Shown here: in pieces, positions 8,341-17,494 of the stretch
How the letters are laid out: each line of letters begins with the position of its first letter
Position numbering within the stretch: the first letter of the stretch is position 1
Source: an uncultured Gammaproteobacteria bacterium
GTDB taxonomy: Bacteria > Pseudomonadota > Gammaproteobacteria > UBA6429 > Thiohalophilaceae
Reading direction: 5' to 3'
DNA: 64,000 bases
NCBI GenBank assembly: GCA_937967995.1
Contig: CALBTB010000009.1
Span: 1 to 64,000, forward strand
Translations under genes and position numbers: made by a program
The notes under the pieces: generated by a model
What the model was told of the DNA's origin: nothing
What the model saw: the letters and a program-made list of their open reading frames with translations, nothing else
Database searches by the model: none

Positions 8341-10260
8341 TTGAACGACATCGCCAAGAACATCATTTTATGGGTCATCATTGCCTTTATTCTGATGACC
8401 ATATTCAAACACCTCAGCTCGCCCAGTGGCAGCGAGGATATTCCATATAGTCAATTCCTGCAGGAAGTCTATAGCGGTAACATCGCCGAAGTGAAATTCA
8501 CCGGTCGCACCATCAGTGGCCAGAAATCCGATGGTAAGCGCTTTGTTACCTATAGCGCGGAAACCGATAACAGTGCGTTGATCAAGGAACTGCGTGATCA
8601 CAACGTGAAGTTTTCCGCCGAGCAACCCGATCAGGGTTTGTTAACACAAATCTTTATTTCCTGGTTCCCGATATTTTTAATCGTCGGTTTCATGATTTTC
8701 CTGATGCGACAGATGCAGGGTGGCGGCGGTGGCCGCGGCGCGCTGTCGTTTGGTAAAAGCCGTGCGCGCATGCTTGGTGAAGACCAGGTCAAGATCACCT
8801 TCAGTGATGTGGCCGGTGTTGATGAAGCTAAAGAGGAAGTCGGTGAGTTAGTCGAATTCCTGCGCGACCCGGGCAAGTTCCAGAAACTCGGCGGCAAGAT
8901 TCCACGCGGCGTGTTGATGGTCGGCCCGCCGGGTACCGGTAAAACCTTACTGGCCAAAGCCATTGCCGGTGAAGCGCGCGTACCGTTCTTTACCATTTCC
9001 GGTTCCGACTTCGTGGAAATGTTTGTCGGTGTCGGTGCGTCACGTGTGCGCGACATGTTTGAGCAGGCCAAGAAGCATGCGCCGTGTATTATTTTCATCG
9101 ATGAGATCGATGCGGTCGGTCGTCACCGTGGTGCCGGTTTAGGTGGCGGTCATGACGAACGCGAACAGACCCTTAACCAGTTGCTGGTGGAAATGGACGG
9201 CTTTGAAGGTAACGAAGGCGTGATTGTGATTGCCGCGACCAACCGTCCCGATGTACTGGACCCGGCGTTGCTGCGTCCCGGCCGTTTTGATCGCCAGGTC
9301 GTGGTGCCGTTACCGGATTTACGCGGTCGCGAACAGATTCTTAAAGTGCACATGCGCAAAGTGCCGATTGCCGATGACGTGCAGCCAATGATTATTGCGC
9401 GCGGTACACCCGGTTTTTCCGGTGCGGATCTCGCTAACCTGGTGAACGAAGCGGCGCTGTTTGCGGCGCGCGCCAACAAGCGACTGGTCAGCATGGACGA
9501 GTTTGAAAAGGCCAAGGACAAGATCATGATGGGCGCCGAGCGCAAGTCCATGGTCATGAACGAAGATGAGAAAAAACTCACGGCCTATCACGAAGCCGGA
9601 CACGCGATTGTTGGTCTTAAAGTGCCATCCCATGATCCGGTTTATAAAGTCACGATCATTCCGCGTGGCCGGGCGCTGGGTGTGACCATGTTCCTGCCCG
9701 AAGAAGATCGTTACAGTTACAGCAAGGAACGGCTTGAGAGTCAGATCAGTTCCCTGTTTGGTGGGCGCATTGCCGAAGAACTTATTTTTGGTTCCGATAA
9801 TGTCACGACCGGTGCGTCAAACGATATTCAGCGCACCACGGAACTGGCCCGAAACATGGTCACCAAGTGGGGCCTGTCGGACAAACTCGGTCCATTAACC
9901 TACGGTGAAGATGAAGGCGAAGTATTCCTCGGCCACTCTGTTACACAACACAAGAACGTGTCCGATGAAACGGCGCACACCATCGACGAAGAGATTCGTG
10001 CCATTGTGAAGCGCAACTATGAACGTGCCAAGGATATCCTGGAAACCAACATGGATAAGCTGCACGCCATGGCTGATGCATTGATGAAGTACGAAACCAT
10101 CGATGAAAAACAGATTGCCGACATCATGGCAGGTAAACCACCGCGTCCGCCGGAAGACTGGGACGATCATGAACCCATGGGCGGTAAACCGGCGGCCACA
10201 CCGGATGAGAAGTCCGGTAAAAAGGATGGCAAGATCGGTGGCCCGGCGTCTGAGGTGTAA
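8341..10260 (+). CDS. ftsH: ATP-dependent zinc metalloprotease FtsH
   Basis: FtsH is a hexameric inner-membrane AAA+ protease that degrades misfolded membrane proteins and regulatory substrates. The 639-residue protein shows an N-terminal helix (about 8-23), a periplasmic domain, a second helix (about 103-121), Walker A GPPGTGKT at 195-202, Walker B IIFIDEID, the second region of homology with Arg fingers, and the zinc site HEAGH at 417-421. The start is TTG, preceded by an AGAGGCAGG ribosome-binding region; the N-terminus aligns with known FtsH starts. Confidence 0.98.
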   Translation: MNDIAKNIILWVIIAFILMTIFKHLSSPSGSEDIPYSQFLQEVYSGNIAEVKFTGRTISGQKSDGKRFVTYSAETDNSALIKELRDHNVKFSAEQPDQGLLTQIFISWFPIFLIVGFMIFLMRQMQGGGGGRGALSFGKSRARMLGEDQVKITFSDVAGVDEAKEEVGELVEFLRDPGKFQKLGGKIPRGVLMVGPPGTGKTLLAKAIAGEARVPFFTISGSDFVEMFVGVGASRVRDMFEQAKKHAPCIIFIDEIDAVGRHRGAGLGGGHDEREQTLNQLLVEMDGFEGNEGVIVIAATNRPDVLDPALLRPGRFDRQVVVPLPDLRGREQILKVHMRKVPIADDVQPMIIARGTPGFSGADLANLVNEAALFAARANKRLVSMDEFEKAKDKIMMGAERKSMVMNEDEKKLTAYHEAGHAIVGLKVPSHDPVYKVTIIPRGRALGVTMFLPEEDRYSYSKERLESQISSLFGGRIAEELIFGSDNVTTGASNDIQRTTELARNMVTKWGLSDKLGPLTYGEDEGEVFLGHSVTQHKNVSDETAHTIDEEIRAIVKRNYERAKDILETNMDKLHAMADALMKYETIDEKQIADIMAGKPPRPPEDWDDHEPMGGKPAATPDEKSGKKDGKIGGPASEV

Positions 10261-10296
10261 TCAGGCCGCAACACGAACAGTGGTAAGACAATCACG

Positions 10297-10326
10297 ACGG
10301 CGAGTTAACGACTCGCCGTTTTTTAT
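10297..10326 (+). terminator. Intrinsic terminator after ftsH
   Basis: ACGGCGAGT, a 5-base loop and ACTCGCCGT form a perfect 9-bp GC-rich stem followed by six T. It lies 36 bases behind the ftsH stop and just before folP, so folP either has its own promoter or depends on readthrough. Confidence 0.9.
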
Positions 10327-10348
10327 TTAACACGATTATTTTATTTAC

Positions 10349-11182
10349 ATGCAATTCAGGGATAAAACACTCGACCTGACACGGCCGCGGGTCATGGGCA
10401 TTCTCAATGTCACGCCGGATTCATTTTCTGATGGCGGACGCTTTACGACTGTCGATGCCGCGTTTGCCCAGGCCAGTAAAATGGTCGACGAAGGGGCAGA
10501 CATTCTGGACGTGGGCGGTGAATCCACCCGTCCAGGTGCCGAGCCGGTCAGCGAACAGCAGGAACTGGATCGGGTCATTCCGGTGATCGAAGCGATTTGC
10601 AAGTCGCTGAATGTCATTGTATCCATCGATACCTCCAAGCCCGGCGTGATGCGCGAAGCCGTCGCCGCCGGTGCCGGCATGATCAACGATGTGTATGCGC
10701 TGCGTGCGGAACAGGCCGTGGACACGGCCGCGCAGTTACAGGTGCCGGTCTGCCTGATGCATATGCAGGGTGAGCCACGCACCATGCAGAGCGCGCCGCA
10801 GTACAATGACTTGCTGGGCGAGATAAAGGCCTTTTTGCAGGCACGGGTCGACGCCTGCACGGCGGCCGGGATAACGCGGGATCAGCTTATCGTCGATCCC
10901 GGTTTTGGGTTTGGTAAAACCGTGCAGCACAATATGCGGCTGACGGGAAATCTGGCGGAATTTGCTGAACTGGGCCTGCCGGTCCTGTACGGCGCCTCAA
11001 GAAAGTCGAGCCTCGGGTCGATTCTTGATAAGGACGCGGATCAACGCCTGTTTGGCAGCCTGGCACTGGCCGCATTGGCGATTGAGCGGGGAGCCAGTAT
11101 CATTCGAGTACATGATGTCGGCCCGACGGTCGACGTGATTAAAACGATAACAGCGGTGCAAAACGCGCTGCAGGAGCAATAA
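10349..11182 (+). CDS. folP: Dihydropteroate synthase
   Basis: FolP condenses 6-hydroxymethyl-dihydropterin pyrophosphate with p-aminobenzoate to give dihydropteroate in folate synthesis, and is the target of sulfonamides. The 277-residue TIM-barrel protein has the signatures MGILNVTPDSFSDGG, GGESTRPGA, SIDTSKP and DPGFGFGKT. It ends two bases before the glmM start, so translation is probably coupled; this is the same order as in E. coli. Confidence 0.97.
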   Translation: MQFRDKTLDLTRPRVMGILNVTPDSFSDGGRFTTVDAAFAQASKMVDEGADILDVGGESTRPGAEPVSEQQELDRVIPVIEAICKSLNVIVSIDTSKPGVMREAVAAGAGMINDVYALRAEQAVDTAAQLQVPVCLMHMQGEPRTMQSAPQYNDLLGEIKAFLQARVDACTAAGITRDQLIVDPGFGFGKTVQHNMRLTGNLAEFAELGLPVLYGASRKSSLGSILDKDADQRLFGSLALAALAIERGASIIRVHDVGPTVDVIKTITAVQNALQEQ

Positions 11183-11184
11183 AC

Positions 11185-12531
11185 GTGGGGAAAAAATACT
11201 TTGGCACGGATGGTATCCGTGGACGCGTGGGCGAATCGCCGATTACACCGGACTTCATGATGAAACTGGGCTGGGCCGCCGGCAAGGTGTTCGCACAGGA
11301 TGCGGCGCGCAAGGTGGTTATCGGCAAGGACACGCGCATTTCGGGTTACATGTTTGAATCAGCGCTGGAATCCGGCCTGTCTGCCGCCGGTGCCGACAGT
11401 ATGTTGCTGGGTCCGATGCCAACCCCGGCCATTGCTTACCTGACCCGCACCCTGCATGCCAGTGCCGGTATCGTGATCAGCGCCTCGCATAATCCGTACT
11501 ACGACAACGGCATCAAATTCTTTTCCGGACAGGGCACCAAGCTGCCGGATGATATCGAACAGCAGATTGAAGATATGCTGGAACAGCCCATGACCACCAA
11601 TGAGTCCGCCGAACTGGGCAAGGCGGTGCGGGTGGATGATGCGGAAGGGCGCTACATTGAATTCTGTAAAAGCTCGGTGCCGTTTGCCACCAATCTCAAG
11701 GATCTGCGCATCGTGGTGGATTGCGCCAATGGTGCGACGTATGAAGTTGCGCCCAGCGTGTTCCATGAACTGGGAGCGGACGTGATACCGGTTGGCACGG
11801 ACCCGGACGGACTGAATATCAACGATGAATGCGGCTCCACCTGCCCTGAATCCCTGATTCGCACCGTGCAGGACACCCGCGCCGATCTCGGTATTGCCCT
11901 GGATGGCGACGGTGACCGTGTGCTGATGGTGGACCACACCGGCAAGCTGGTGGATGGCGATGAGCTGCTGTACCTCATGACCCATGATCGGGTCCGCAAA
12001 CAGATGATGAACGGCGGCGTGGTCGGCACGCTGATGTCCAACCTGGGTCTGGAGCATGCCCTGAATCGCCTCAAGGTGCCGTTTGAACGGGCCGCGGTCG
12101 GGGATCGTTATGTGATGGAAAAGCTCACCCAGCATGGCTGGTACCTGGGCGGTGAATCCTCCGGTCACCTGATCTGCCTGGATCGCACCACCACCGGGGA
12201 CGGCATTATCTCCGCCCTGCAGGTACTGGCCTCGATCGTCGAAACCGGCCACACCCTGCATGACCTGGTGGATCGCACCGGCATGACCAAATATCCCCAG
12301 ACCCTGCTGAATGTTCGGGTGGCGGAACGCATTGATGTGGACCAGTCCGACTCGATTCAGTCGGCGGTACGCGATGCGGAATCCATGCTGGCCGACCGGG
12401 GTCGCGTGTTGTTGCGTCCATCCGGCACCGAGCCGGTGATTCGCGTCATGGTCGAAGGGCAGGACGCCGGTCAGGTGCAGCAGGTCGCCCAGCAACTGGC
12501 CGACGTGGTGCAGCAGGCCGTGAATCAATAA
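11185..12531 (+). CDS. glmM: Phosphoglucosamine mutase
   Basis: GlmM interconverts glucosamine-6-phosphate and glucosamine-1-phosphate for UDP-GlcNAc, peptidoglycan and LPS synthesis. The 448-residue protein has the phosphorylatable serine at about S101 in SASHNP, the metal loop DGDGDR and the phosphate-binding RPSGTEPVIRVM near the C-terminus. The start is GTG at 11185, which gives the standard N-terminus KKYFGTDGIRG. Confidence 0.97.
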   Translation: MGKKYFGTDGIRGRVGESPITPDFMMKLGWAAGKVFAQDAARKVVIGKDTRISGYMFESALESGLSAAGADSMLLGPMPTPAIAYLTRTLHASAGIVISASHNPYYDNGIKFFSGQGTKLPDDIEQQIEDMLEQPMTTNESAELGKAVRVDDAEGRYIEFCKSSVPFATNLKDLRIVVDCANGATYEVAPSVFHELGADVIPVGTDPDGLNINDECGSTCPESLIRTVQDTRADLGIALDGDGDRVLMVDHTGKLVDGDELLYLMTHDRVRKQMMNGGVVGTLMSNLGLEHALNRLKVPFERAAVGDRYVMEKLTQHGWYLGGESSGHLICLDRTTTGDGIISALQVLASIVETGHTLHDLVDRTGMTKYPQTLLNVRVAERIDVDQSDSIQSAVRDAESMLADRGRVLLRPSGTEPVIRVMVEGQDAGQVQQVAQQLADVVQQAVNQ

Positions 12532-12662
12532 TTGCCGCGTTTTTCCTGAAAATCAGCAACTTAAGCGGTTAATTGTGGCCAACCAGATTGATTTCTGGGG
12601 CTGCTGACGGTAAGCTTGCGCGCTCTTTTTATCCATAAAATCATCACAGATCGGGGAAGACT

Positions 12663-13412
12663 ATGCGTGAGGTACTGATAGCCGGAAACTGGAAAATGAA
12701 TGGCTCGCGGGCCAGCATCAAGGCACTGCTGGAAGGACTCAAATCCGGTATCGATCAGGTCGACAGGGCTAACGTGGCCGTTTGCGCTCCCTTTATTTAT
12801 CTTCCCGATGTGGCCGAGCAACTGGCCAACACCCCGATTGCCTGGGGCGCACAGAATGTCAGTACAGAAAAGAGCGGCGCCTACACCGGCGAGATTGCCG
12901 CGTCCATGATTAATGATTTTAACTGCAAGTACATTATTGTCGGTCACTCGGAACGCCGCAGTTACTACGGCGAAACCGATGAAATCGTCGCGAAGAAATT
13001 CGGGGTGGTACTCGAAGCCGGCATGACGCCGATTTTCTGTATCGGTGAAACCCTTGAAGAGCGCGAAAAAGGCATTACAGAAGAAGTTGTGGCGCGCCAG
13101 ATTCAGGCCGTGATTGATATGCACGGTGCGGCCGCACTGGGCAAAAGTGTAATTGCCTATGAACCGGTCTGGGCTATCGGTACCGGTAAAACCGCTACAC
13201 CGGAACAGGCGCAGGACGTGCATTCGTTTATTCGCGGCATGATTGCCAAGGCCGATGCCGGTGTCGCAGACAAGATTGTAATTCAGTACGGTGGCAGCAT
13301 GAATGCAGGCAATGCCAAAGACCTGCTCGCGCAGCCGGATATTGATGGTGGACTGATCGGTGGTGCCTCCCTGAAGTCGGAAGACTTCCTGACCATCTGC
13401 AAGTCGGCCTAA
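12663..13412 (+). CDS. tpiA: Triose-phosphate isomerase
   Basis: TpiA interconverts dihydroxyacetone phosphate and glyceraldehyde-3-phosphate in glycolysis and gluconeogenesis and, in autotrophs, carbon fixation. The 249-residue protein has the active-site residues K11 (GNWKMNG), H95 (VGHSERR) and E167 (AYEPVWAIGTG) and the phosphate loop VQYGGS-type segment (IQYGGSMNAGN). A GGGGAAG ribosome-binding site precedes the ATG. Confidence 0.98.
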   Translation: MREVLIAGNWKMNGSRASIKALLEGLKSGIDQVDRANVAVCAPFIYLPDVAEQLANTPIAWGAQNVSTEKSGAYTGEIAASMINDFNCKYIIVGHSERRSYYGETDEIVAKKFGVVLEAGMTPIFCIGETLEEREKGITEEVVARQIQAVIDMHGAAALGKSVIAYEPVWAIGTGKTATPEQAQDVHSFIRGMIAKADAGVADKIVIQYGGSMNAGNAKDLLAQPDIDGGLIGGASLKSEDFLTICKSA

Positions 13413-13431
13413 CGGCTTAACAGGAAAAGCG

Positions 13432-13800
13432 ATGTTAAATAATTTATTACTGGTATTTCATGTCCTCATCGCCGTCGCGATGGTGGCGTTGATTCTCTTG
13501 CAACAGGGCAAGGGTGCGGATGCCGGTGCTGCCTTTGGTGGTGGTGCTTCCGGTACTGTATTTGGTTCGCAGGGTTCCGGTACCTTTTTATCCCGGGCCA
13601 CGGGCATTCTGGCGGCGCTGTTTTTTGTATCCAGCCTGGGGCTGGCGTACCTGGCCAACGAAGGCGCGCAAGCAACCAGCGTGGTCGATCAGCTCCAGAC
13701 CGAACAGACCGACAAAACTTTACCGGTCGAGCCTGAAGCTACCGACCAGGAGCCAGTCACAACCGAACAACCGTCAGCACCCAGCTTACCGGTTGAATAA
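13432..13800 (+). CDS. secG: Protein-export membrane protein SecG
   Basis: SecG is an accessory subunit of the SecYEG translocon. The 122-residue protein has two membrane helices (about residues 3-22 and 52-72), the conserved LLQQGKGADAGAAFGGG between them, and an acidic, Thr/Pro-rich C-terminal tail. It is 19 bases behind tpiA and immediately ahead of tRNA-Leu. Confidence 0.95.
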   Translation: MLNNLLLVFHVLIAVAMVALILLQQGKGADAGAAFGGGASGTVFGSQGSGTFLSRATGILAALFFVSSLGLAYLANEGAQATSVVDQLQTEQTDKTLPVEPEATDQEPVTTEQPSAPSLPVE

Positions 13801-13810
13801 CGAGTCACAT

Positions 13811-13895
13811 GCCCAAGTGGTGGAACTGGTAGACACGCTATCTTGAGGGGGTAGTGGCGAAAGCCGTGCCGGTTCGAGTCCGGCCTTGGGCACCA
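13811..13895 (+). tRNA. tRNA-Leu (GAG)
   Basis: An 85-nt class II tRNA with encoded CCA. The acceptor GCCCAAG pairs with CTTGGGC, the anticodon loop is TTGAGGG in a CTATC/GGTAG stem, there is a long variable arm, and the T-arm is CCGGTTCGAGTCCGG. The 5' end is 10 bases behind the secG stop, so it is probably excised from the secG transcript. Confidence 0.97.
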
Positions 13896-13937
13896 TGTTT
13901 TCAGATGGATGAATAAAAACAACCAGGGGAGGTAATT

Positions 13938-14381
13938 ATGAAAACACTTAAAACAATCTTTGTAGTCGTCTTTATTACCAGTATTGTCAGCAATGCTTCT
14001 GCACGTGATGACATCGGAAGTTATTCAGTAAACGAAGCATTATCGACTGAACAGGCCAAGGCCAAGCTAGGAAACAACATTAAATTTTATTTTGGTGATA
14101 CCAGTCACGGTACGGTGTCCAAGAAATTTGGTGTGTACGGTACCAACAAGAAAACCAATGCCTTTAATAAATCCGATCGTGAAGCCTGCGAGTGGGCATT
14201 TTTATCGGCCATGATTTCACTGCGTAATCGTGCCATGCAGCTCGGTGGAAATGCGGTCATCAATATTAAATCTAACTACCGGAATAATCTGACCACCAGC
14301 AATGACACCTTTCAATGTGGTGCCGGTGCTTTCGTTGCCGGCGTGGCGTTACAGGGTGAAGTGGTGAAAATCGGCAAATAG
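13938..14381 (+). CDS. Conserved exported protein of unknown function
   Basis: A 147-residue protein with a Sec signal peptide (cleavage after about NASA, residue 22). The mature part contains KTNAFNKSDREACEWAF and QLGGNAVINI, which I recognise from small exported proteins often mislabelled as excinuclease ABC subunit A; nothing here resembles UvrA. Two cysteines (in EACEW and TFQCGAG) could form a disulfide in the periplasm. An AGGGGAGG ribosome-binding site precedes the ATG. It is the first gene of the insert between tRNA-Leu and nuoA. Confidence 0.75.
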   Translation: MKTLKTIFVVVFITSIVSNASARDDIGSYSVNEALSTEQAKAKLGNNIKFYFGDTSHGTVSKKFGVYGTNKKTNAFNKSDREACEWAFLSAMISLRNRAMQLGGNAVINIKSNYRNNLTTSNDTFQCGAGAFVAGVALQGEVVKIGK

Positions 14382-14401
14382 CCCCACGAATTACCTGCTA
14401 C

Positions 14402-14431
14402 AAAAAAGGAGCGATGTTCGCTCCTTTTTTT
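14402..14431 (+). terminator. Intrinsic terminator
   Basis: AAAAGGAGCGA, a TGT loop and TCGCTCCTTTT form an 11-bp stem flanked by A and T runs, so it can work in both directions. It ends the gene at 13938-14381. Confidence 0.9.
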
Positions 14432-14447
14432 ATGCTAATTTATTTCT

Positions 14448-15383
14448 ATGGAGCATTTATCACGCCGAGACTTTCTTAAACTGCTGCAAGGTATTGGCAT
14501 CAGCGGGCTGGTCTGGCCTTGGATGGCGCGGGCCGACCTGGAACAATCCGCGATCATTACACGGACCATTCCCAAAAGCGGCGAAACCATTCCTGTAATT
14601 GGCATGGGGTCATGGCTGACCTTTGCCGTGGGTGATGATGCACAGGCAAGACAGCAACGCACTGAGGTGTTGCGCGCTTTCTTTGCACAGGGCGGCGGTA
14701 TGATCGATTCCTCGCCCATGTACGGCACCTCGGAAGCAGTGATCGGGCATGGCCTGCAACAACTGGCTTATCCATCCGGCCTGTTTGCCGCGACCAAGGT
14801 CTGGACCAGTGGCTGGCAGGCCGGTATGCGTCAGATGAAACGCTCGCAACATTTATGGGGTGTGAAAAAGTTTGATTTAATGCAGATTCATAACCTGCTC
14901 GATTACGAAACCCATCTGGCAACACTAAAACACTGGAAGGCGGAAGGGCGGATACGTTACATCGGTATCACGACCTCACACGGCCGGCGCCATGATGACA
15001 TGATTCGCATCATGAAAACCGAACCGGCCATCGATTTTGTCCAGTTCACCTATAACATCGAAGACCGTGAAGCGGAGCAATACCTGTTGCCCATCGCGAA
15101 GGAACGGCAACTTGCGGTGATTATCAACCGGCCCTTTCAGCGCGCCGGGCTGTTTGATGCGGTGGAAGGAAAACCACTGCCTGCCTGGAGCAAGGAACTG
15201 GGTATTCGCAACTGGGCGCAGTTTTTCCTGAAGTTTATTATTTCCCATCCCGCCGTTACCGTTGCCATTCCGGCAACATCAAGAGTGGATCATATGCTGG
15301 AAAACATGGGCGCGATGCAGGGGCCGTTACCAGATGAAAAAATGCGGCAGAGAATGATTGGGTATTATAATTCGATTGTATAG
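14448..15383 (+). CDS. Tat-exported aldo/keto reductase
   Basis: A 311-residue protein that starts with a twin-arginine signal (SRRDFLKLLQ, then a hydrophobic stretch ending near MARA, residue 28) and continues with an aldo/keto-reductase TIM barrel. Active-site equivalents are visible as DSSPMYG (Asp and Tyr), TKVW (Lys) and QIHN (His). Export through Tat implies folding with NAD(P)H in the cytoplasm before secretion, which is uncommon for this family but recurs in gammaproteobacteria. The substrate is unknown. Confidence 0.82.
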   Translation: MEHLSRRDFLKLLQGIGISGLVWPWMARADLEQSAIITRTIPKSGETIPVIGMGSWLTFAVGDDAQARQQRTEVLRAFFAQGGGMIDSSPMYGTSEAVIGHGLQQLAYPSGLFAATKVWTSGWQAGMRQMKRSQHLWGVKKFDLMQIHNLLDYETHLATLKHWKAEGRIRYIGITTSHGRRHDDMIRIMKTEPAIDFVQFTYNIEDREAEQYLLPIAKERQLAVIINRPFQRAGLFDAVEGKPLPAWSKELGIRNWAQFFLKFIISHPAVTVAIPATSRVDHMLENMGAMQGPLPDEKMRQRMIGYYNSIV

Positions 15384-15436
15384 AATGCTTTTAGTTGCAT
15401 GTGCTTAAAATTAACTATTTACAAAAAGGGGGTACC

Positions 15437-15946
15437 ATGAGTCTGCTAAACAAATTTACATTTTTGGCTTCCATTTTTTTTATAATTTCTTGTGCTACTA
15501 ATAAGTTGGCTCCGCTTCCCGAGTATGTAACCTCATCAGATAGCCAGGTTAAATTTTATCTGCATCCAATAAAGATTTCAGATACCAGAATGGGAAAAAC
15601 CATGCGTATGAATGCTGAAACATTATATGAGGAAGAAGTGATAAAAAGGCTTAAAAAACATAACAAACTTGCAGAATTACCAGTTGAAGCTGATTATGAA
15701 CTTAAATTAAATGTGCTTAGATACTACAAAGTTGGCGCTGAAGGATATTTTAATCCTTTTAGTGGTGGCCCTAAGTCTGATCATATTGAGACAGCAGTAT
15801 ATGTAATAGATAAAAAAGATGGCAAATTAATAGGGAGTGGTAATATTTTTTATCGGGATTCAAGTATGTTTTCTAGTCTAAAATCAATGATTGAAAATTC
15901 CGCCCAGGACATACTTGAATATGTAATGGGAAATAAGCTTGAGTAA
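15437..15946 (+). CDS. Putative lipoprotein, low GC
   Basis: A 169-residue protein with a lipoprotein signal (hydrophobic core then IISC, lipidated Cys at about residue 19). I do not recognise the mature domain. The ATG at 15437 follows a strong AAAGGGGG ribosome-binding site and is preferred over the upstream 15395 start. Codon use is clearly AT-richer than that of the flanking genes, which suggests recent acquisition. Confidence 0.65.
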   Translation: MSLLNKFTFLASIFFIISCATNKLAPLPEYVTSSDSQVKFYLHPIKISDTRMGKTMRMNAETLYEEEVIKRLKKHNKLAELPVEADYELKLNVLRYYKVGAEGYFNPFSGGPKSDHIETAVYVIDKKDGKLIGSGNIFYRDSSMFSSLKSMIENSAQDILEYVMGNKLE

Positions 15947-15962
15947 CTGATATCAAATATCA

Positions 15963-16538
15963 TTATTTATAAAAAATATGCTGGCCGATTCTGGCCACCA
16001 CATCGTAGCGTTTGGCCCAGCCGGGCCGCACGTATTTGGCGTGGTAATACATTGCACCGTCAAGTTGTGGCTCAAAGTTATCATGATAGATTTCACGTGC
16101 GACGTGAACGGCCTTGCGCCACTGTCTGGAGCGCAGGTTGACGGCGTAATCGTTATTCGTCCATGAAAACGCATGCGAATAACGTTTACGCTTTGGATTC
16201 CAGTGTTTCTGGTGCACGACATCACAGACATTGGCAGGATATTTTGGTGATTTAACCCTGTTCATGGTGACTTCACCCACTGCGTACTGACCGGCACGGG
16301 GTTCACCCCGCGCTTCATGATAGATGTTTAATGCCAGGCAATGAATTTCCTGCTGGTTCGCGGCATGATTGATGTTGTGGTAAGCGACGCTGCCCACGGT
16401 AATCGATACCACCGTCAGAATGGACAGCACGATCACCCGTTCGCGGTGGGTGGTGTACCACCAGAAACGGGTGTGCGTCCACCAGCTGCGTGGGTGGCTG
16501 ATGATTTGCCAGTAATGTTTGAGTTCGTCCAGTATCAT
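15963..16538 (-). CDS. SleB-type cell wall hydrolase, membrane-anchored
   Basis: A 191-residue protein with one membrane helix at about residues 36-54 and a C-terminal hydrolase domain of the SleB/CwlJ type. Family marks are CLALNIYHEARGE (catalytic Glu), AVGEVTMNRV, HAFSW and the C-terminal IGQHIFY. The family cleaves peptidoglycan; in non-sporing proteobacteria it is thought to act in wall remodelling. It reads opposite to the preceding lipoprotein gene. Confidence 0.85.
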   Translation of the reverse strand: MILDELKHYWQIISHPRSWWTHTRFWWYTTHRERVIVLSILTVVSITVGSVAYHNINHAANQQEIHCLALNIYHEARGEPRAGQYAVGEVTMNRVKSPKYPANVCDVVHQKHWNPKRKRYSHAFSWTNNDYAVNLRSRQWRKAVHVAREIYHDNFEPQLDGAMYYHAKYVRPGWAKRYDVVARIGQHIFYK

Positions 16539-16602
16539 AATCTTTCAGCGTATCATGCAATTCTTGCAATCCCGTGATTAAAACTGATTATAAAAGACAG
16601 CG

Positions 16603-17181
16603 TTATTCACTAACGTTCAACATGCCGTCTTTGAGGCCCGAATCAACCGGTGACGGCCCCAGCCAGATCTTCATCAGCGCCTGGTGAAAGTCGGTGCCGG
16701 GAATGGTGGCACGGGTCTCGGTATTCACGATGACTTCGGTACCCTTGTCCGGCACATAGCGAATGTGAATCACATCGCCCTCACGCGTGACACCAAAGGC
16801 GTTATTAAACGTTTCGATTCGGGGCCGCATCAGTGACAGGGCGGATTCGTCCAGCACTTCCTCAAAACCGTCATTCCAGCCATTAACCATTTTTTCCTTG
16901 CTGATTTCGTCGTACAGAAAATACATGCTGACCTGTTTGGGGTGCGGACTATTGATAATGTCCTGCGCCGACTGGGTTTTTTGCGTGAGGTAGAGCGCAC
17001 CAACATAAATATCAAACACAAATTTAGTGCGTATACCGGCGCCGTTCAGTGTGAGCGTCTGGTCAGCAACGGTAATCGTGCTCGGTAATTTAATGCCTTT
17101 TATTTCTTTCGCACTGACAGTTACCGGCAGCACAAACAGGACAATAAACAAGTAGATTGTACGGTTATAGGCACGGGTCAT
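16603..17181 (-). CDS. Exported chalcone-isomerase-like protein
   Basis: A 192-residue protein with a Sec signal peptide (cleavage after about VSA) and a chalcone-isomerase-fold domain, recognisable from LNGAGIRTKFVFDIYVGALYL and the C-terminal FHQALMKIWLG. Bacterial members do not make flavonoids and their role is unknown. The ATG at 17181 has a GAGGAAA ribosome-binding site and is preferred over the GTG at 17196. Confidence 0.8.
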   Translation of the reverse strand: MTRAYNRTIYLFIVLFVLPVTVSAKEIKGIKLPSTITVADQTLTLNGAGIRTKFVFDIYVGALYLTQKTQSAQDIINSPHPKQVSMYFLYDEISKEKMVNGWNDGFEEVLDESALSLMRPRIETFNNAFGVTREGDVIHIRYVPDKGTEVIVNTETRATIPGTDFHQALMKIWLGPSPVDSGLKDGMLNVSE

Positions 17182-17494
17182 GGTTTGTTTCCTCACATGT
17201 CATTTATTGAGCATAACTTATTCACTCTATTAGGGACGCGACAGTTTTGGCATTCCCTTAAAAGCCTGATTTAACTGATGTATTTCAATCCTTCACCGGT
17301 TTGTTGACAGCGAAATTATTTATACCCCCAGAAATCATTTAACTAGCTGATTTTACTTATAAAACCGGAGTGTGACAGACTTGACACTCGATCAGGCTAT
17401 CACCTAGACTGACCGCCCAGCGACAGCTTTCACGCATAAATATAATAAGTAAAAAAGTTACTACGCAAATCGCCACAGTGGAGAGAGACAGACA
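17182..17494. other. Intergenic region upstream of nuoA
   Basis: This divergent region must hold the promoters of the complex I operon and of the chalcone-isomerase-like gene. No gene was seen in it. One candidate promoter is listed separately; AGTGT ... ACACT around 17369-17388 forms a short imperfect palindrome. Confidence 0.6.
17381..17410 (+). promoter_or_regulatory. Candidate promoter of the nuo operon
   Basis: A perfect -35 TTGACA (17381-17386) is followed after 18 bp by TAGACT (17405-17410, 4 of 6 matches). The distance to nuoA is about 85 bases. A second TTGACA at about 17304 has no good -10. Confidence 0.35.

Noticed and set aside
11359..12528. 389-residue open frame antisense to glmM
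   Set aside because: It lies entirely opposite a certain housekeeping gene, is His/Gln-rich without domain pattern, and is explained by the GC bias of glmM codons.
12561..13223. 220-residue open frame antisense to tpiA
   Set aside because: It overlaps the conserved tpiA gene and shows no domain or ribosome-binding site.
13938..14381. Excinuclease ABC subunit A as product name
   Set aside because: The protein is 147 residues with a signal peptide and no ATPase motif, so this common label cannot be right.
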